From an uncultured Alistipes sp. (GTDB lineage Bacteria; Bacteroidota; Bacteroidia; Bacteroidales; Rikenellaceae): a stretch of 64,000 nt of DNA. The stretch lies in assembly GCA_947623305.1 (NCBI GenBank), contig CANQGQ010000010.1:54687-118686 (forward strand). Reading direction: 5' to 3'. Of this stretch, positions 9,783 through 19,822 are shown piece after piece. The notes below the pieces were generated by a model. It did no database searches, was not told where the DNA came from, and saw only the letters and a program-made list of their open reading frames with translations. The position numbers were made by a program, and so were the translations under genes. Position 1 is the stretch's first letter; each line of letters begins with the position of its first letter.

Positions 9783-10976
9783 ATGCCCGAAATCTCTCAA
9801 CGTGCCGAATTGATGCCGGCATCGCCGATCCGCAAACTCGTACCGCTTGCCGAGGCCGCCCGTGCCCGAGGTACGAAAATCTATCAACTCAATATCGGCC
9901 AGCCCGACCTGCCGACGCCGCAAGTGGGGCTCGATGCGCTGAAACACATCGACCGCAAGATTCTGGAATACAGCCCGAGCGACGGCTATCGTTCGTTGCG
10001 CGAGAAGCTGGCAGAATACTATGCGCAATACCAGATCAACCTTACGCCCGAGGACATCATCGTTACGGCGGGCGGTTCGGAGGCGGTGTTGTTCGCCTTC
10101 ATGTCCTGTCTGAACCCGGGCGACGAAATCATCGTTCCGGAACCGGCCTACGCCAACTACATGGCTTTCGCCATTTCGGCCGGCGCGGTCATCCGGCCCG
10201 TCGTCTCGACCATCGAACAGGGCTTTGCGCTGCCGGACGTCGCCGAATTCGAGAAACTCATCAACGAGCGGACGCGCGGCATTCTGATTTGCAACCCCAA
10301 CAACCCGACGGGCTACCTTTATACGCGGCGCGAAATGAACAGCATCCGCGATCTGGTGCTCAAATACGATCTATTCCTCTTTTCGGACGAAGTCTACCGT
10401 GAGTTCATCTATACCGGTTCGCCCTATATCTCGGCCTGCCACCTCGAGGGTATCGAACAACATGTCGTGTTGATCGATTCGGTATCGAAGCGTTATTCGG
10501 AGTGCGGCATCCGCATCGGCGCCCTCATCTCCAAAAACCGCAAGGTGCGCGATGCGGTCATGAAATTCTGTCAGGCCCGCCTTTCGCCGCCGCTGCTGGG
10601 ACAGATCGTGGCCGAAGCCTCGATCGACGCTCCGCGGTCGTACAGCGCCGAGGTTTACGAAGAGTATATCGAACGTCGCAAGTGCCTGATCGACGGACTG
10701 AACCGTATCCCGGGCGTCTATTCACCCATTCCGATGGGGGCCTTCTACACGGTGGCGCGTCTGCCGGTCGACGACTGCGATAAGTTCTGTGCCTGGTGCC
10801 TTTCGGACTTCGAGTACGAGGGCGAGACGGTGATGTTGGCCCCCGCTTCGGGATTCTACACCGATCCCCGACTGGGCCGAAACGAGGTGCGGATCGCCTA
10901 CATCCTCTGCAAGGAGGATTTGAAGCGGGCATTGGTCGTTCTCGGAAAGGCCCTCGAAGCCTACAACAACCGATAG
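9783..10976 (+). CDS. Pyridoxal-phosphate aminotransferase, aspartate-aminotransferase-like (class I/II)
   Basis: 397 residues. PLP lysine lies in SVSKRYSECGIRIG; other fold-type I motifs are NIGQPDLPTP, CNPNNPTGYLYT and FSDEVYREF. The family transfers amino groups between aspartate or similar donors and 2-oxo acids; exact substrate is not decidable from sequence. A -7 box TATCTTTG at 9730-9737 lies 45 bases upstream. No operon partner on either side. Confidence 0.9.
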   Translation: MPEISQRAELMPASPIRKLVPLAEAARARGTKIYQLNIGQPDLPTPQVGLDALKHIDRKILEYSPSDGYRSLREKLAEYYAQYQINLTPEDIIVTAGGSEAVLFAFMSCLNPGDEIIVPEPAYANYMAFAISAGAVIRPVVSTIEQGFALPDVAEFEKLINERTRGILICNPNNPTGYLYTRREMNSIRDLVLKYDLFLFSDEVYREFIYTGSPYISACHLEGIEQHVVLIDSVSKRYSECGIRIGALISKNRKVRDAVMKFCQARLSPPLLGQIVAEASIDAPRSYSAEVYEEYIERRKCLIDGLNRIPGVYSPIPMGAFYTVARLPVDDCDKFCAWCLSDFEYEGETVMLAPASGFYTDPRLGRNEVRIAYILCKEDLKRALVVLGKALEAYNNR

Positions 10977-11010
10977 CCGCTACGCCTGACGCTATCATCG
11001 AAAAAGAGAC

Positions 11011-11107
11011 AAAACCAGCCGGGAACCGAGACGATTGTTCTGCCGAAGGCCATTAAGGGCAACAGAATGACCGAAACGTAAGACGTGGGTTCTCCGGCCG
11101 GTTTTTT
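11011..11107 (+). terminator. Long structured stem downstream of the aminotransferase, ending in a T-run
   Basis: AAAACC-GCCGG-GAACC (11011-11027) pairs with GGTTC-CCGGC-GGTTTT (11088-11105), with one bulge and one mismatch, closed by TTTTTTG. The enclosed 60 bases contain further partial inverted repeats (GGCCATTAAGGGC). It can serve as the aminotransferase terminator, but is longer than needed; a small RNA cannot be excluded. It fills part of the 598-base gap between convergent genes. Confidence 0.5.
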
Positions 11108-11199
11108 GTTAGCGCGATGGGCGGTCGATTCGCTTTCGATGGCTGTGGGCGCTCCCAATTGTTGTTGCAGCTTCCGTAAAGGCCGTGCGCTCCGTGTCA

Positions 11200-11378
11200 G
11201 TCAATAAAAAATGCGGGCAAATCACTCAACCCTTGTTCGAGGCCTTAGACTGCCCGCAAAAGAAGATCGAAGAAATGCCCACGCCGAAAAACAGCGCGAG
11301 CATCGACTTGAATCCTTCTTTTGCCAAAAGTGTCTAAGTTCCGAACAAAGAAGAAAAGCCGATGCGCTTTCAATATGT
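11200..11378 (-). ncRNA. Candidate structured small RNA (6S-like rod), about 180 nt
   Basis: A perfect promoter on this strand (TTTG, 20 bases, TATCTTTG at 11385-11392) faces a region with no coding signal that ends in TGCGGGCA...TGCCCGCA plus T6. Between them a long rod can form from nested pairs: TTGTTCG/CGAACAA (7), CTTAGAC/GTCTAAG (7), GCAAAAGAAG/CTTCTTTTGC (10), and ATGCTCGCGCTG/CGGCGTGGGCAT (12, with wobbles) around a TTTTT loop. Length and rod shape with internal loops resemble 6S RNA; the family assignment is inference. The terminator arm TGCGGGCA competes with the rod. Confidence 0.5.
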
Positions 11379-11384
11379 CTGAGA

Positions 11385-11416
11385 CAAAGATACGAAAAGC
11401 CGAGCAAAATGCCAAA
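11385..11416 (-). promoter_or_regulatory. Repeat-borne promoter of the candidate small RNA
   Basis: Reading the reverse strand: TTTG (11413-11416), 20 bases, TATCTTTG (11385-11392). Part of a subtype-B unit of the 74-bp repeat. Confidence 0.7.
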
Positions 11417-11497
11417 TTTATTTGAGCATTGTCGAGGCGAAGTATCTTCGGCGAAGCCAAAGATTACGAAAAGTCGGGCAAAAAAGCAAATTTATTT
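11385..11497 (-). repeat. 74-bp promoter-bearing repeat, about 1.5 units
   Basis: Boxes at 11385-11392 (CAAAGATA on the plus strand) and 11458-11466 (with one extra T) are 73-74 bases apart. The unit carries the same hairpin and the CAAATTTATTTGAGCATTGTCGAGG core as the copies at 8044 and 38617. The second unit is incomplete. Confidence 0.8.
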
Positions 11498-11521
11498 ACA
11501 TTGCATGCAGAAATAAAGCAA

Positions 11522-11553
11522 CAGACCGCCATAAACATTCTCATGGCGGTCTG
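11522..11553 (-). terminator. Terminator of transketolase
   Basis: CAGACCGCCAT and ATGGCGGTCTG form a perfect 11-bp stem with a 10-base loop, followed on this strand by TTGCTTTATTT. It begins 22 bases after the tkt stop. Confidence 0.85.
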
Positions 11554-11574
11554 CGACATATACTAATCCAAAAA

Positions 11575-13605
11575 TTACTTTCCGAGCAGCTTTTTCACCT
11601 CCTCGGCGACGGTTTTTCCGTTGTAGCCGAATTGTTCGTCGAGCACCTTGTAGGGCGCCGAATAGCCGAAATGATTCAACCCGTGAATGGTTCCGTTTTC
11701 GCCGACCAATCCCGCCAGATTCACGGGCAGGCCCGAGGTCATTCCGTAACGCGGGATTCCGGCCGGCAGGACCGTTTGCTGATACGAGCGCGGCTGGTCG
11801 CGGAACAGCCCCTCGCTCGGAACGTTCACCACGCGTACCGAAATGCCTTCGGCGGCCAGCAGCCGGGCCCCTTCGACCAATGTCGATACTTCCGATCCGT
11901 CGGCTACCAGAATGACGGCGGGTTTCGCAGCGTCCATGACGACATAACCGCCTTTGGAAATCTGCATGGACTCCTTGCGACGGCTCTGGCTCAACACCGG
12001 CAGCGTCGCGATATTTTGACGTGAAAGAATCAATGCCACGGGACGGTGCTCTTCGAGCGCCAATTTCCAAGCCGATACGGTTTCGTCGCCGTCGGCCGGA
12101 CGCAACACGACCATCGAACGTTCGCCCCGATGATTGTGCAAATGCTCCATCAGCCGGATCTGCGCCTCCTGTTCGATCGGCTGGTGCGTCGGGCCGTCTT
12201 CGCCCACCCGGAACGAATCGTGCGTCCAGATGTAGATCACGTGCAGCCGCATCAGGGCCGACAGACGCACGGCCGGCTTCATGTAATCCGAGAATACGAA
12301 GAACGTGCCGCATGCCGGAATCACGCCGCCGTGGAGCGCCATGCCGTTCATGACGCAAGCCATCGTCAGCTCCGACACGCCCGCCTGGAAGAATTTTCCG
12401 GAAAAATCGCTCTTCGCAAAGGCTTTCGTTTTCTTGAGATAGCCGTCCGTTTTGTCCGAGTTGGAGAGGTCGGCCGATGCGACGATGAGATTCTCCACCT
12501 TGTCGGCCAGCACGCCCAACACCGAGGCCGAAGCCGCACGCGTCGCGCTGTCGGCCTTCAGTTCGATGCTGTTCCAGTCGATTTTGGGAAGCTCGCCGGT
12601 GAAGAATCCGTCGAGTTTATGCGCCAAGTCGAGATGCTCCGAACGCCACGACTTTTCGACCTCGGCCTGTTTTTTCGCCCATTCGCGCAACTGTCCGCGC
12701 CGTTCGTCGAAGGCCTCGCGGCTCTCCTCGAAGAACGTGAACGGATGTTCGGGATCGCCGCCCAAATGTTTCACCGTAGCGGCGAAATCGGCGCCGGCAG
12801 CCGATAACGGTTGGCCATGCGTCGAGACCTTGTTTTCGTAACTGTTTCCGTCGGGGCCCACGGCGCCGCGGCCCATCGTCGTGCGGCCGATGATCAACGT
12901 TGGCCGTTCGGTCTCGGCATTGGCCGCAGTGAGCGCTTTGCGCAGGGCGTCGATGTCGTGTCCGTCGACCGACAGCACGTTCCAACCCCACGCTTTGTAT
13001 TTCATGGCGACGTCCTCGCTGTCCACGGCGTCGACGGTCGTCGAAAGCTGGATGTTGTTCGAGTCGTAATACACGATGAAGTTCGAGAGGCCCAAGTGGC
13101 CGGCGATGCGGCCCACGCCCTGCGAAATCTCCTCCTCGACGGCACCATCCGAAATGTAGGCATAGGTCTTGTGGGCCGTCCACTCGCCGAACCGGCTTGC
13201 GAGGAACCGTTCGGCGATTGCGGCGCCGAGGGCCATGGCATGACCCTGGCCCAACGGGCCGGAGGTGTTCTCGATTCCCCGCAGTACCTCGACTTCGGGG
13301 TGGCCGGGCGTAACGCTTCCCCACTGCCGCAACGACTGCAAATCTTCCAACGTGAAGTGCCCGGCCATCGACAGCACCGAGTAGAGCATCGGCGCCATGT
13401 GTCCCGGGTCGAGGAAGAACCGGTCGCGGAAGGGATAATCCATGCGATCGGGGTCATAGCGCAGAAACTCGGTAAAGAGCACCGTAACGAAATCCGCACC
13501 GCCCATGGCACCGCCCGGGTGTCCCGATTTGGCCCGCTCGACCATAGCGGCCGACAGGATTCGGATGTTATCGGCCACCCGCGAAAGTTTGGTATTCGTA
13601 GCCAT
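11575..13605 (-). CDS. tkt: Transketolase
   Basis: 676 residues, full length. Thiamine-diphosphate enzyme of the non-oxidative pentose phosphate pathway, moving two-carbon ketol units. N-terminal SGHPGGAMGGADF, thiamine-binding DGAVEEEISQGVGRIAGH, and C-terminal FRVGEDGPTHQPIEQEA are all intact. Preceded by an AT-rich leader (TTAATAAAAAT before ATG), as usual for translation starts in this group, and followed by a strong hairpin terminator. Confidence 0.97.
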   Translation of the reverse strand: MATNTKLSRVADNIRILSAAMVERAKSGHPGGAMGGADFVTVLFTEFLRYDPDRMDYPFRDRFFLDPGHMAPMLYSVLSMAGHFTLEDLQSLRQWGSVTPGHPEVEVLRGIENTSGPLGQGHAMALGAAIAERFLASRFGEWTAHKTYAYISDGAVEEEISQGVGRIAGHLGLSNFIVYYDSNNIQLSTTVDAVDSEDVAMKYKAWGWNVLSVDGHDIDALRKALTAANAETERPTLIIGRTTMGRGAVGPDGNSYENKVSTHGQPLSAAGADFAATVKHLGGDPEHPFTFFEESREAFDERRGQLREWAKKQAEVEKSWRSEHLDLAHKLDGFFTGELPKIDWNSIELKADSATRAASASVLGVLADKVENLIVASADLSNSDKTDGYLKKTKAFAKSDFSGKFFQAGVSELTMACVMNGMALHGGVIPACGTFFVFSDYMKPAVRLSALMRLHVIYIWTHDSFRVGEDGPTHQPIEQEAQIRLMEHLHNHRGERSMVVLRPADGDETVSAWKLALEEHRPVALILSRQNIATLPVLSQSRRKESMQISKGGYVVMDAAKPAVILVADGSEVSTLVEGARLLAAEGISVRVVNVPSEGLFRDQPRSYQQTVLPAGIPRYGMTSGLPVNLAGLVGENGTIHGLNHFGYSAPYKVLDEQFGYNGKTVAEEVKKLLGK

Positions 13606-13731
13606 ATTTTTATTAAGTTGTTTTTGCTGCTAATGCAAGTCTTATTAAATCGTTTTGCTGCTAATCGTACAAATAAAAGTCCGGAACGGGTACGGCGCCC
13701 CGTTCCGGCTATAAAGATAACGAAATTTTCG

Positions 13732-15006
<1,275 letters not shown>

Positions 15007-15015
15007 TGCTTTTCC

Positions 15016-15699
15016 TTATTTCGCTCGTTTGGCGAGCACTTCGTCGATCAGACCGTACTCCTGGGCCTCCTTGGCCGTCAGCCAGTAGTCGCGATCGGCG
15101 TCTTTCTCGATCTTCTTGACCGGCACGCCCGAATGCGTCGAAAGAATCTCGTAGAGTTCGCGTTTGGTCTTGGCGATTTCGCGGGCCGTGATTTCGATGT
15201 CCGAAGCCTGCCCCTGGGCGCCGCCCAACGGCTGATGGATCATCACCCGCGAATGCGGCAGGGCGGAACGTTTGCCGTTGGCGCCGGCCGTCAGCAACAC
15301 GGCCGCCATCGAAGCCGCAAGCCCCGTGCAGATGGTCGCCACGTCGGGCGCCACCAACTGCATGGTGTCGTAAATGCCCAATCCGGCCGATACGGAACCG
15401 CCCGGCGAATTGATATAGATCTGAATATCTTTTTCGGGATCGACCGATTCGAGAAAGAGCAGCTGGGCCTGAATGATGTTGGCCGCATCATCGTAGATCG
15501 GGGCGCCGAGGAAGATGATGCGATCCATCATCAAACGCGAAAAGACATCCATCGTAGCGACGTTCAGCTGCCGCTCCTCGATGATGGTCGGCGAGACGTA
15601 CGAGGCGTTCACCGACTGGAAATCGTGCAGTTTCAACGAGCTGATTCCGCACTGCATTCGTGCGTATTTTTCGAACTCCGATTGGTGGTTGTTTCCCAT
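15016..15699 (-). CDS. clpP: ClpP, proteolytic subunit
   Basis: 227 residues. Serine peptidase of family S14; catalytic Ser in [14 protein letters not shown], His in [10 protein letters not shown], Asp in [13 protein letters not shown]. Forms the tetradecameric chamber used by ClpX and possibly by the ClpA/C-type protein at 32088. Lies between tig and clpX; a 260-base gap with hairpins separates it from tig. Confidence 0.98.
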   Translation of the reverse strand: MGNNHQSEFEKYARMQCGISSLKLHDFQSVNASYVSPTIIEERQLNVATMDVFSRLMMDRIIFLGAPIYDDAANIIQAQLLFLESVDPEKDIQIYINSPGGSVSAGLGIYDTMQLVAPDVATICTGLAASMAAVLLTAGANGKRSALPHSRVMIHQPLGGAQGQASDIEITAREIAKTKRELYEILSTHSGVPVKKIEKDADRDYWLTAKEAQEYGLIDEVLAKRAK

Positions 15700-15815
15700 A
15701 TTTTATTCGGTTTTATTCATTCTTATCTTCTCTTTTCACGCTTGCCGCTCGGTGAACGCAGCCTGCGGAGGAGAGCCCTCGGGCGAGCCTCCGCCGCCCC
15801 GAGGCTGCGGCTCGC

Positions 15816-15838
15816 GCGGCTTACAGAGCCGCTTTTTT
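15816..15838 (+). terminator. Hairpin with T-run on the plus strand between clpP and tig
   Basis: GCGGCT-TACAG-AGCCGC followed by six T. Its orientation would stop transcription running antisense to tig, since no plus-strand gene precedes it. The upstream 60 bases are GC-rich and contain further inverted repeats. Confidence 0.5.
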
Positions 15839-15902
15839 ATTAACTTGGTCGCGGTGCTGTCGTTGGTTTTCTCCTTCCCGACCGTGCGACCCGTTCCAGT
15901 TA

Positions 15903-15939
15903 ATAAAAAAGGCTTTGCAAACATCACGCCTGCAAAGTC
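15903..15939 (-). terminator. Terminator of the trigger factor gene
   Basis: On this strand GGACTTTGCA and TGCAAAGCC pair around a GGCGTGATGT-type loop, followed by TTTTTTATTAA. If efficient it would separate tig from clpP, so partial read-through or a separate clpP promoter is needed. Confidence 0.7.
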
Positions 15940-15961
15940 CTTGTTCCGCTTTTTTCGGGGA

Positions 15962-17290
15962 TCAATGCAGTTCGCGGGCCATTTTTGCGAAATCATCGGC
16001 GGAAATTGCCTTCTCCGTTACGGTGATCTTCGACTTCACGGCCTCGACCACCTTCACCTCGAAGAGCTTTTCGTAGATCTTCTGCGACTGGTTCTTGTCA
16101 TCGAGAATCCGTTTCGCGTAGTTTTCCAGCATGTCGTCCGGCGCCGACGGCATGCCGTATTGAGCGAATTGAGCTGCTGCCAGCGCTTTGGCTTCGGCCG
16201 TCGCCTCCTCCTTCGTTACGGTCAAGTTGTCGGTCTGGATGAAATGCTTCTGCAAGTAGTTCCACGTGAACATTTTTAAGAATTGGTCGAAATCCTTATT
16301 AATGTCATCCATCGTGAACTTGCCCTCGTTGATGGTATAGAGCCAGCGTTTCAGGAAGGCTTCGGGCATCTTCAGCCCCGCTTTTTCGATCAGATAGTCG
16401 CGCAACTGCAACGTGAAGAGGTAATCGCTCTCGCGCGACAACTCCGCATTGATTCGTTCGTCGATGAATTTGTCGAGCGACGCCTCATCGGTAACATTCC
16501 CTTGCGGGAAAGCCATCTTGAAAAATTCGTCGTTCAGTTCGGGTTCGGCGAACTTGCGGATTTTGGTGATCTCCAGCGTAAATTCGGGTTTGATGTTCGC
16601 CAGCTCGGGTTCCTTGACTTGCAGGATCGCGGCCCGTTGGGAGGGATTCTTGTAGAGCTCGTTGATGTTCACGTCGGTCTTGTAGCCTACTTTCTTGCCG
16701 ATGAAGGGTTTGCGCTCCTCCTCCGTCATCGAGATCAGCCCTAAATAGGCATCCGAAACCTGCATGTCGCCGTTGTCGAGCGTTACGCTCAACGCCTCGT
16801 CGGAGGTTACCTCATCGACGTCGACCAACCGTCCGTATCCGCGCAGGAAGTTCGAACGATAGTCGCCGTGCATCTTCTTGTCGATCTTGATGCGGTGGTA
16901 GGTCATCTTGTCTTTTTCCGACAACGCCAATTCGATGGCGGGCGCCTCGCCGAACTCGAATACGAACTCGAATTCGGTGTTGTTTTCGAAATCGAAATCG
17001 CCCTGTTCTTCCGACGGAATGACGTCGCCCAAATAGTCGATCTTCTCTTTCTGGAGATATTCGAACACGGCGTTCGAGGCGGTGCGGTAGGACTGTTCGG
17101 CCAGCACGCTCTTGCCGTACATTTTCTTGATGACGCCCATCGGCACCATGCCCGGACGGAAGCCCGGGATGTTGGCCTTGCGGCGATAGGTGCGGAGCTC
17201 CTTCTCGACCGCTTCGCCGTAATCGGCCTCTGCGACGGTTACCCGAACCAACGAGCTGCCTCCGTCGCGTTGTTCTCTTGCGATTTTCAT
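15962..17290 (-). CDS. tig: Trigger factor, ribosome-associated chaperone and prolyl isomerase
   Basis: 442 residues of the divergent Bacteroidetes type. The N-terminal ribosome-binding segment reads YRRKANIPGFRPGMVPMGVIKKMYG (GFRxGxxP signature). A peptidyl-prolyl isomerase-like middle and a long helical C-terminal chaperone domain follow. First gene of the tig-clpP-clpX cluster, an arrangement shared by many bacteria. Its promoter is about 145 bases upstream. Confidence 0.95.
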   Translation of the reverse strand: MKIAREQRDGGSSLVRVTVAEADYGEAVEKELRTYRRKANIPGFRPGMVPMGVIKKMYGKSVLAEQSYRTASNAVFEYLQKEKIDYLGDVIPSEEQGDFDFENNTEFEFVFEFGEAPAIELALSEKDKMTYHRIKIDKKMHGDYRSNFLRGYGRLVDVDEVTSDEALSVTLDNGDMQVSDAYLGLISMTEEERKPFIGKKVGYKTDVNINELYKNPSQRAAILQVKEPELANIKPEFTLEITKIRKFAEPELNDEFFKMAFPQGNVTDEASLDKFIDERINAELSRESDYLFTLQLRDYLIEKAGLKMPEAFLKRWLYTINEGKFTMDDINKDFDQFLKMFTWNYLQKHFIQTDNLTVTKEEATAEAKALAAAQFAQYGMPSAPDDMLENYAKRILDDKNQSQKIYEKLFEVKVVEAVKSKITVTEKAISADDFAKMARELH

Positions 17291-17434
17291 AATTATGCTT
17301 TCTCTATTCGATTAGTCATCAATCCGTGCGATTAACCGTCCGTCGGTTCGATCGGCCGTCCGTTCCGTCGACGGTCCGTCGTTGCCGGTCGTTCGTTGCA
17401 CCTCCGATTTTGCGATTCCGCCGAAACCGGCTGG

Positions 17435-17466
17435 CAAATGTACGAAATAATTCCGTCCGTCGCAAA
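17435..17466 (-). promoter_or_regulatory. Promoter of tig
   Basis: On this strand TTTG (17463-17466), 20 bases, TACATTTG (17435-17442). The 140-base leader holds repeated GTCCGT/GTTCGT words and may fold. Confidence 0.75.
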
Positions 17467-17569
17467 TAATTGACCGGCGAGACGAGGAAATTCGACCGAT
17501 TAAGGAAACGAAAAGGCGAAATCCGCGAAAAAATCCCTATCTTTACCTGAAATCGAACCTTTATTCACG

Positions 17570-19789
17570 ATGAAACGAATGCGAATGACCGTCGTTTGGG
17601 GCCTGCTCGCGCTGACCGCGACCGCCCAGAACGAACCTTACCGGAATCCGGAACTCGCGCCCGAAGTGCGTGCCGATGACCTGCTGCAACGATTGACCCT
17701 CGACGAGAAAATCGGATTGATGAAAGACGTCTCGATGCCCGTCGACCGGTTGGGTATCCGTGCCTACAACTGGTGGAGCGAAGCCTTGCACGGCGTGGGC
17801 CGGGCCGGATTGGCGACCGTTTTTCCGCAGTCCATCGGTATGGCGGCCTCGTTCGACGACGAACTGGTCTATCGCGTATTCGACGCCGTGAGCGACGAGG
17901 CCCGTGCCAAATTTCACGAGAGCCGCCGCAACGGCACCCATACGCGTTACCGCGGACTGACTTTCTGGACGCCCAACATCAACATCTTCCGCGACCCGCG
18001 TTGGGGCCGCGGACAGGAGACCTACGGCGAAGACCCCTATCTGACGGCCCGTATGGGCGTGGCTGTGGTGCGGGGGTTGCAGGGGCCCGATACGGCCCGT
18101 TTCGACAAGCTCCATGCCTGTGCCAAACATTTCGCCGTGCACTCCGGCCCGGAGTGGAACCGCCATTCGTTCGATGCCCGTCAGGTCGATGCCCGCGATT
18201 TGTGGGAGACTTACCTGCCCGCCTTCAAGGCCTTGGTGCAGCAGGGCGGCGTCGAGGAGGTGATGTGTGCCTACAACCGCTACGAAGGCGAACCGTGTTG
18301 CGGCAGCAACCGGCTGCTACACACCATTCTGCGCGATTTGTGGGGCTATCGGGGCATCGTCGTCAGCGACTGCAAGGCCATCAACGATTTCTACGAAACC
18401 GGCCATCACGAAACCCATCCCGATGCGGCTCATGCGTCGGCCGATGCGGTCCTCACGGGCACCGACGTGGAGTGCGGAAACAGCTATCTGTCGCTGAAAC
18501 AGGCCGTCGAACAGGGATTGATTACCGAAGCGCAAATCGACGTCAGTGTGCGCCGCTTGCTGCGGGCCCGTTTCGCTTTGGGCGAGATGGATGACGACCG
18601 CGTCGTGCCGTGGAGCCGCATACCGACCTCCGTGATCGACTGCCCGGAACACCGCGCCTTGGCGTTGCGAATGGCGCGCGAAACGATGACGCTGCTGCAA
18701 AACCGCGATAATCTGCTTCCGCTGCGCCGCGAAGATGCCGAGCAAATCGTCGTCATGGGGCCGAACGCCGCCGATTCGATCATGCAATGGGGCAACTACA
18801 ACGGATTTCCGTCGCATACCGTTACTATTTTGGAGGGCATCCGAGCCAAAGCGGGCGACCGCGTGCGTTATGTCGACGGCTGCGGTCTGATCGATCACCG
18901 CATTCCCGATTCGCCGGCCGATGCTGCGAAGCTGCTCCGCTCCGGTAAGGGCAGCTACCACACAATGACGGTGGAAGAAGCGGTCGCAGCGGTCGGCGAT
19001 GCGCGATATGTCCTCTTCGTAGGAGGTATTTCGCCCGCTGTCGAAGGCGAGGAGATGAAGGTCGACTACCCGGGCTTCCGCGGCGGCGATCGCACGGAGA
19101 TCGAACTCCCCGCCGTACAGCGCGAATTGATCGCCGCCCTGCACCGTGCGGGAAAACAAATCGTCTATGTCAACTGTTCGGGATCGGCCGTTGCCCTCGA
19201 ACCCGAAACGCAGTATTGCGATGCGATTTTGCAGGCCTGGTACCCGGGACAAGCCGGCGGTACGGCGGTGGCCGATGTCCTTTTCGGCGATTACAATCCC
19301 GCCGGACGTCTGCCCGTTACGTTCTACAAACACCTGTCGCAACTGCCCGATTTCGAGGATTACAGCATGCGGGGACGCACGTACCGTTACTTTCGCGGCG
19401 AACCGCTCTTTCCGTTCGGATACGGATTGAGTTACACGACGTTTGCCTACGACAAGGCGGAATTGTCGGCCGACCGCATCGCTGCGGGCGACGAGGTGCG
19501 GCTGACGGTCGATCTGCGTAACAGCGGGCCGCGCGACGGCGAGGAGGTCGTACAGGTCTATGTCCGTCGCAACGACGATGCCGACGGCCCGTCGAAAAGT
19601 TTGCGGGCGTTCCGGCGCGTGGCCGTTCCGGCGGGCGAACGGACGCAAGTCGTTTTCACGCTCGACCGTTCGGCCTTCGAGAGCTTCGATCCCGCTACCG
19701 CTACGATGCGCACGCTGCCGGGAACCTATACGATCTACTACGGAGGTTCTTCGGCGACCGATCGGGCTTTGGAACTGCAATTGGAATAG
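17570..19789 (+). CDS. Glycoside hydrolase family 3 (beta-xylosidase/beta-glucosidase type), secreted
   Basis: 739 residues with a signal peptide (MTVVWGLLALTATAQ). GH3 N-terminal barrel contains YNWWSEALHGV, WTPNINIFRDPRWGRGQETYGEDP and the nucleophile Asp in GIVVSDCKAI. The C-terminal domain and a fibronectin type III-like tail (VRLTVDLRNSGPRDGEEVVQVYV) follow. The WWSEALHGV and DVECGN motifs are closest to the xylan 1,4-beta-xylosidase branch; substrate is inference. TATCTTTA at 17538-17545 is the likely -7 box. Not in a susC/susD locus here. Confidence 0.9.
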   Translation: MKRMRMTVVWGLLALTATAQNEPYRNPELAPEVRADDLLQRLTLDEKIGLMKDVSMPVDRLGIRAYNWWSEALHGVGRAGLATVFPQSIGMAASFDDELVYRVFDAVSDEARAKFHESRRNGTHTRYRGLTFWTPNINIFRDPRWGRGQETYGEDPYLTARMGVAVVRGLQGPDTARFDKLHACAKHFAVHSGPEWNRHSFDARQVDARDLWETYLPAFKALVQQGGVEEVMCAYNRYEGEPCCGSNRLLHTILRDLWGYRGIVVSDCKAINDFYETGHHETHPDAAHASADAVLTGTDVECGNSYLSLKQAVEQGLITEAQIDVSVRRLLRARFALGEMDDDRVVPWSRIPTSVIDCPEHRALALRMARETMTLLQNRDNLLPLRREDAEQIVVMGPNAADSIMQWGNYNGFPSHTVTILEGIRAKAGDRVRYVDGCGLIDHRIPDSPADAAKLLRSGKGSYHTMTVEEAVAAVGDARYVLFVGGISPAVEGEEMKVDYPGFRGGDRTEIELPAVQRELIAALHRAGKQIVYVNCSGSAVALEPETQYCDAILQAWYPGQAGGTAVADVLFGDYNPAGRLPVTFYKHLSQLPDFEDYSMRGRTYRYFRGEPLFPFGYGLSYTTFAYDKAELSADRIAAGDEVRLTVDLRNSGPRDGEEVVQVYVRRNDDADGPSKSLRAFRRVAVPAGERTQVVFTLDRSAFESFDPATATMRTLPGTYTIYYGGSSATDRALELQLE

Positions 19790-19791
19790 AA

Positions 19792-19822
19792 GGGGGGGGG
19801 CGGTAGCCCCTCTTTCTTCTTA
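19792..19822 (+). terminator. G9 tract and short hairpin after the GH3 gene
   Basis: Nine consecutive G run into GGGGC-GGTA-GCCCC followed by TCTTTCTTCTT. It ends the GH3 unit against the convergent aromatic-pathway gene. The G9 run is prone to slippage, so its exact length should be treated as uncertain. Confidence 0.6.

Noticed and set aside
11211-11516. Short ORFs on both strands in the gap before tkt
   Set aside because: No coding features; they fall on the candidate RNA and the promoter repeat.
15816-15838. Terminator that isolates clpP from tig
   Set aside because: Its T-run is on the plus strand, so it cannot end tig transcription; the minus-strand terminator at 15903-15939 is the relevant one.
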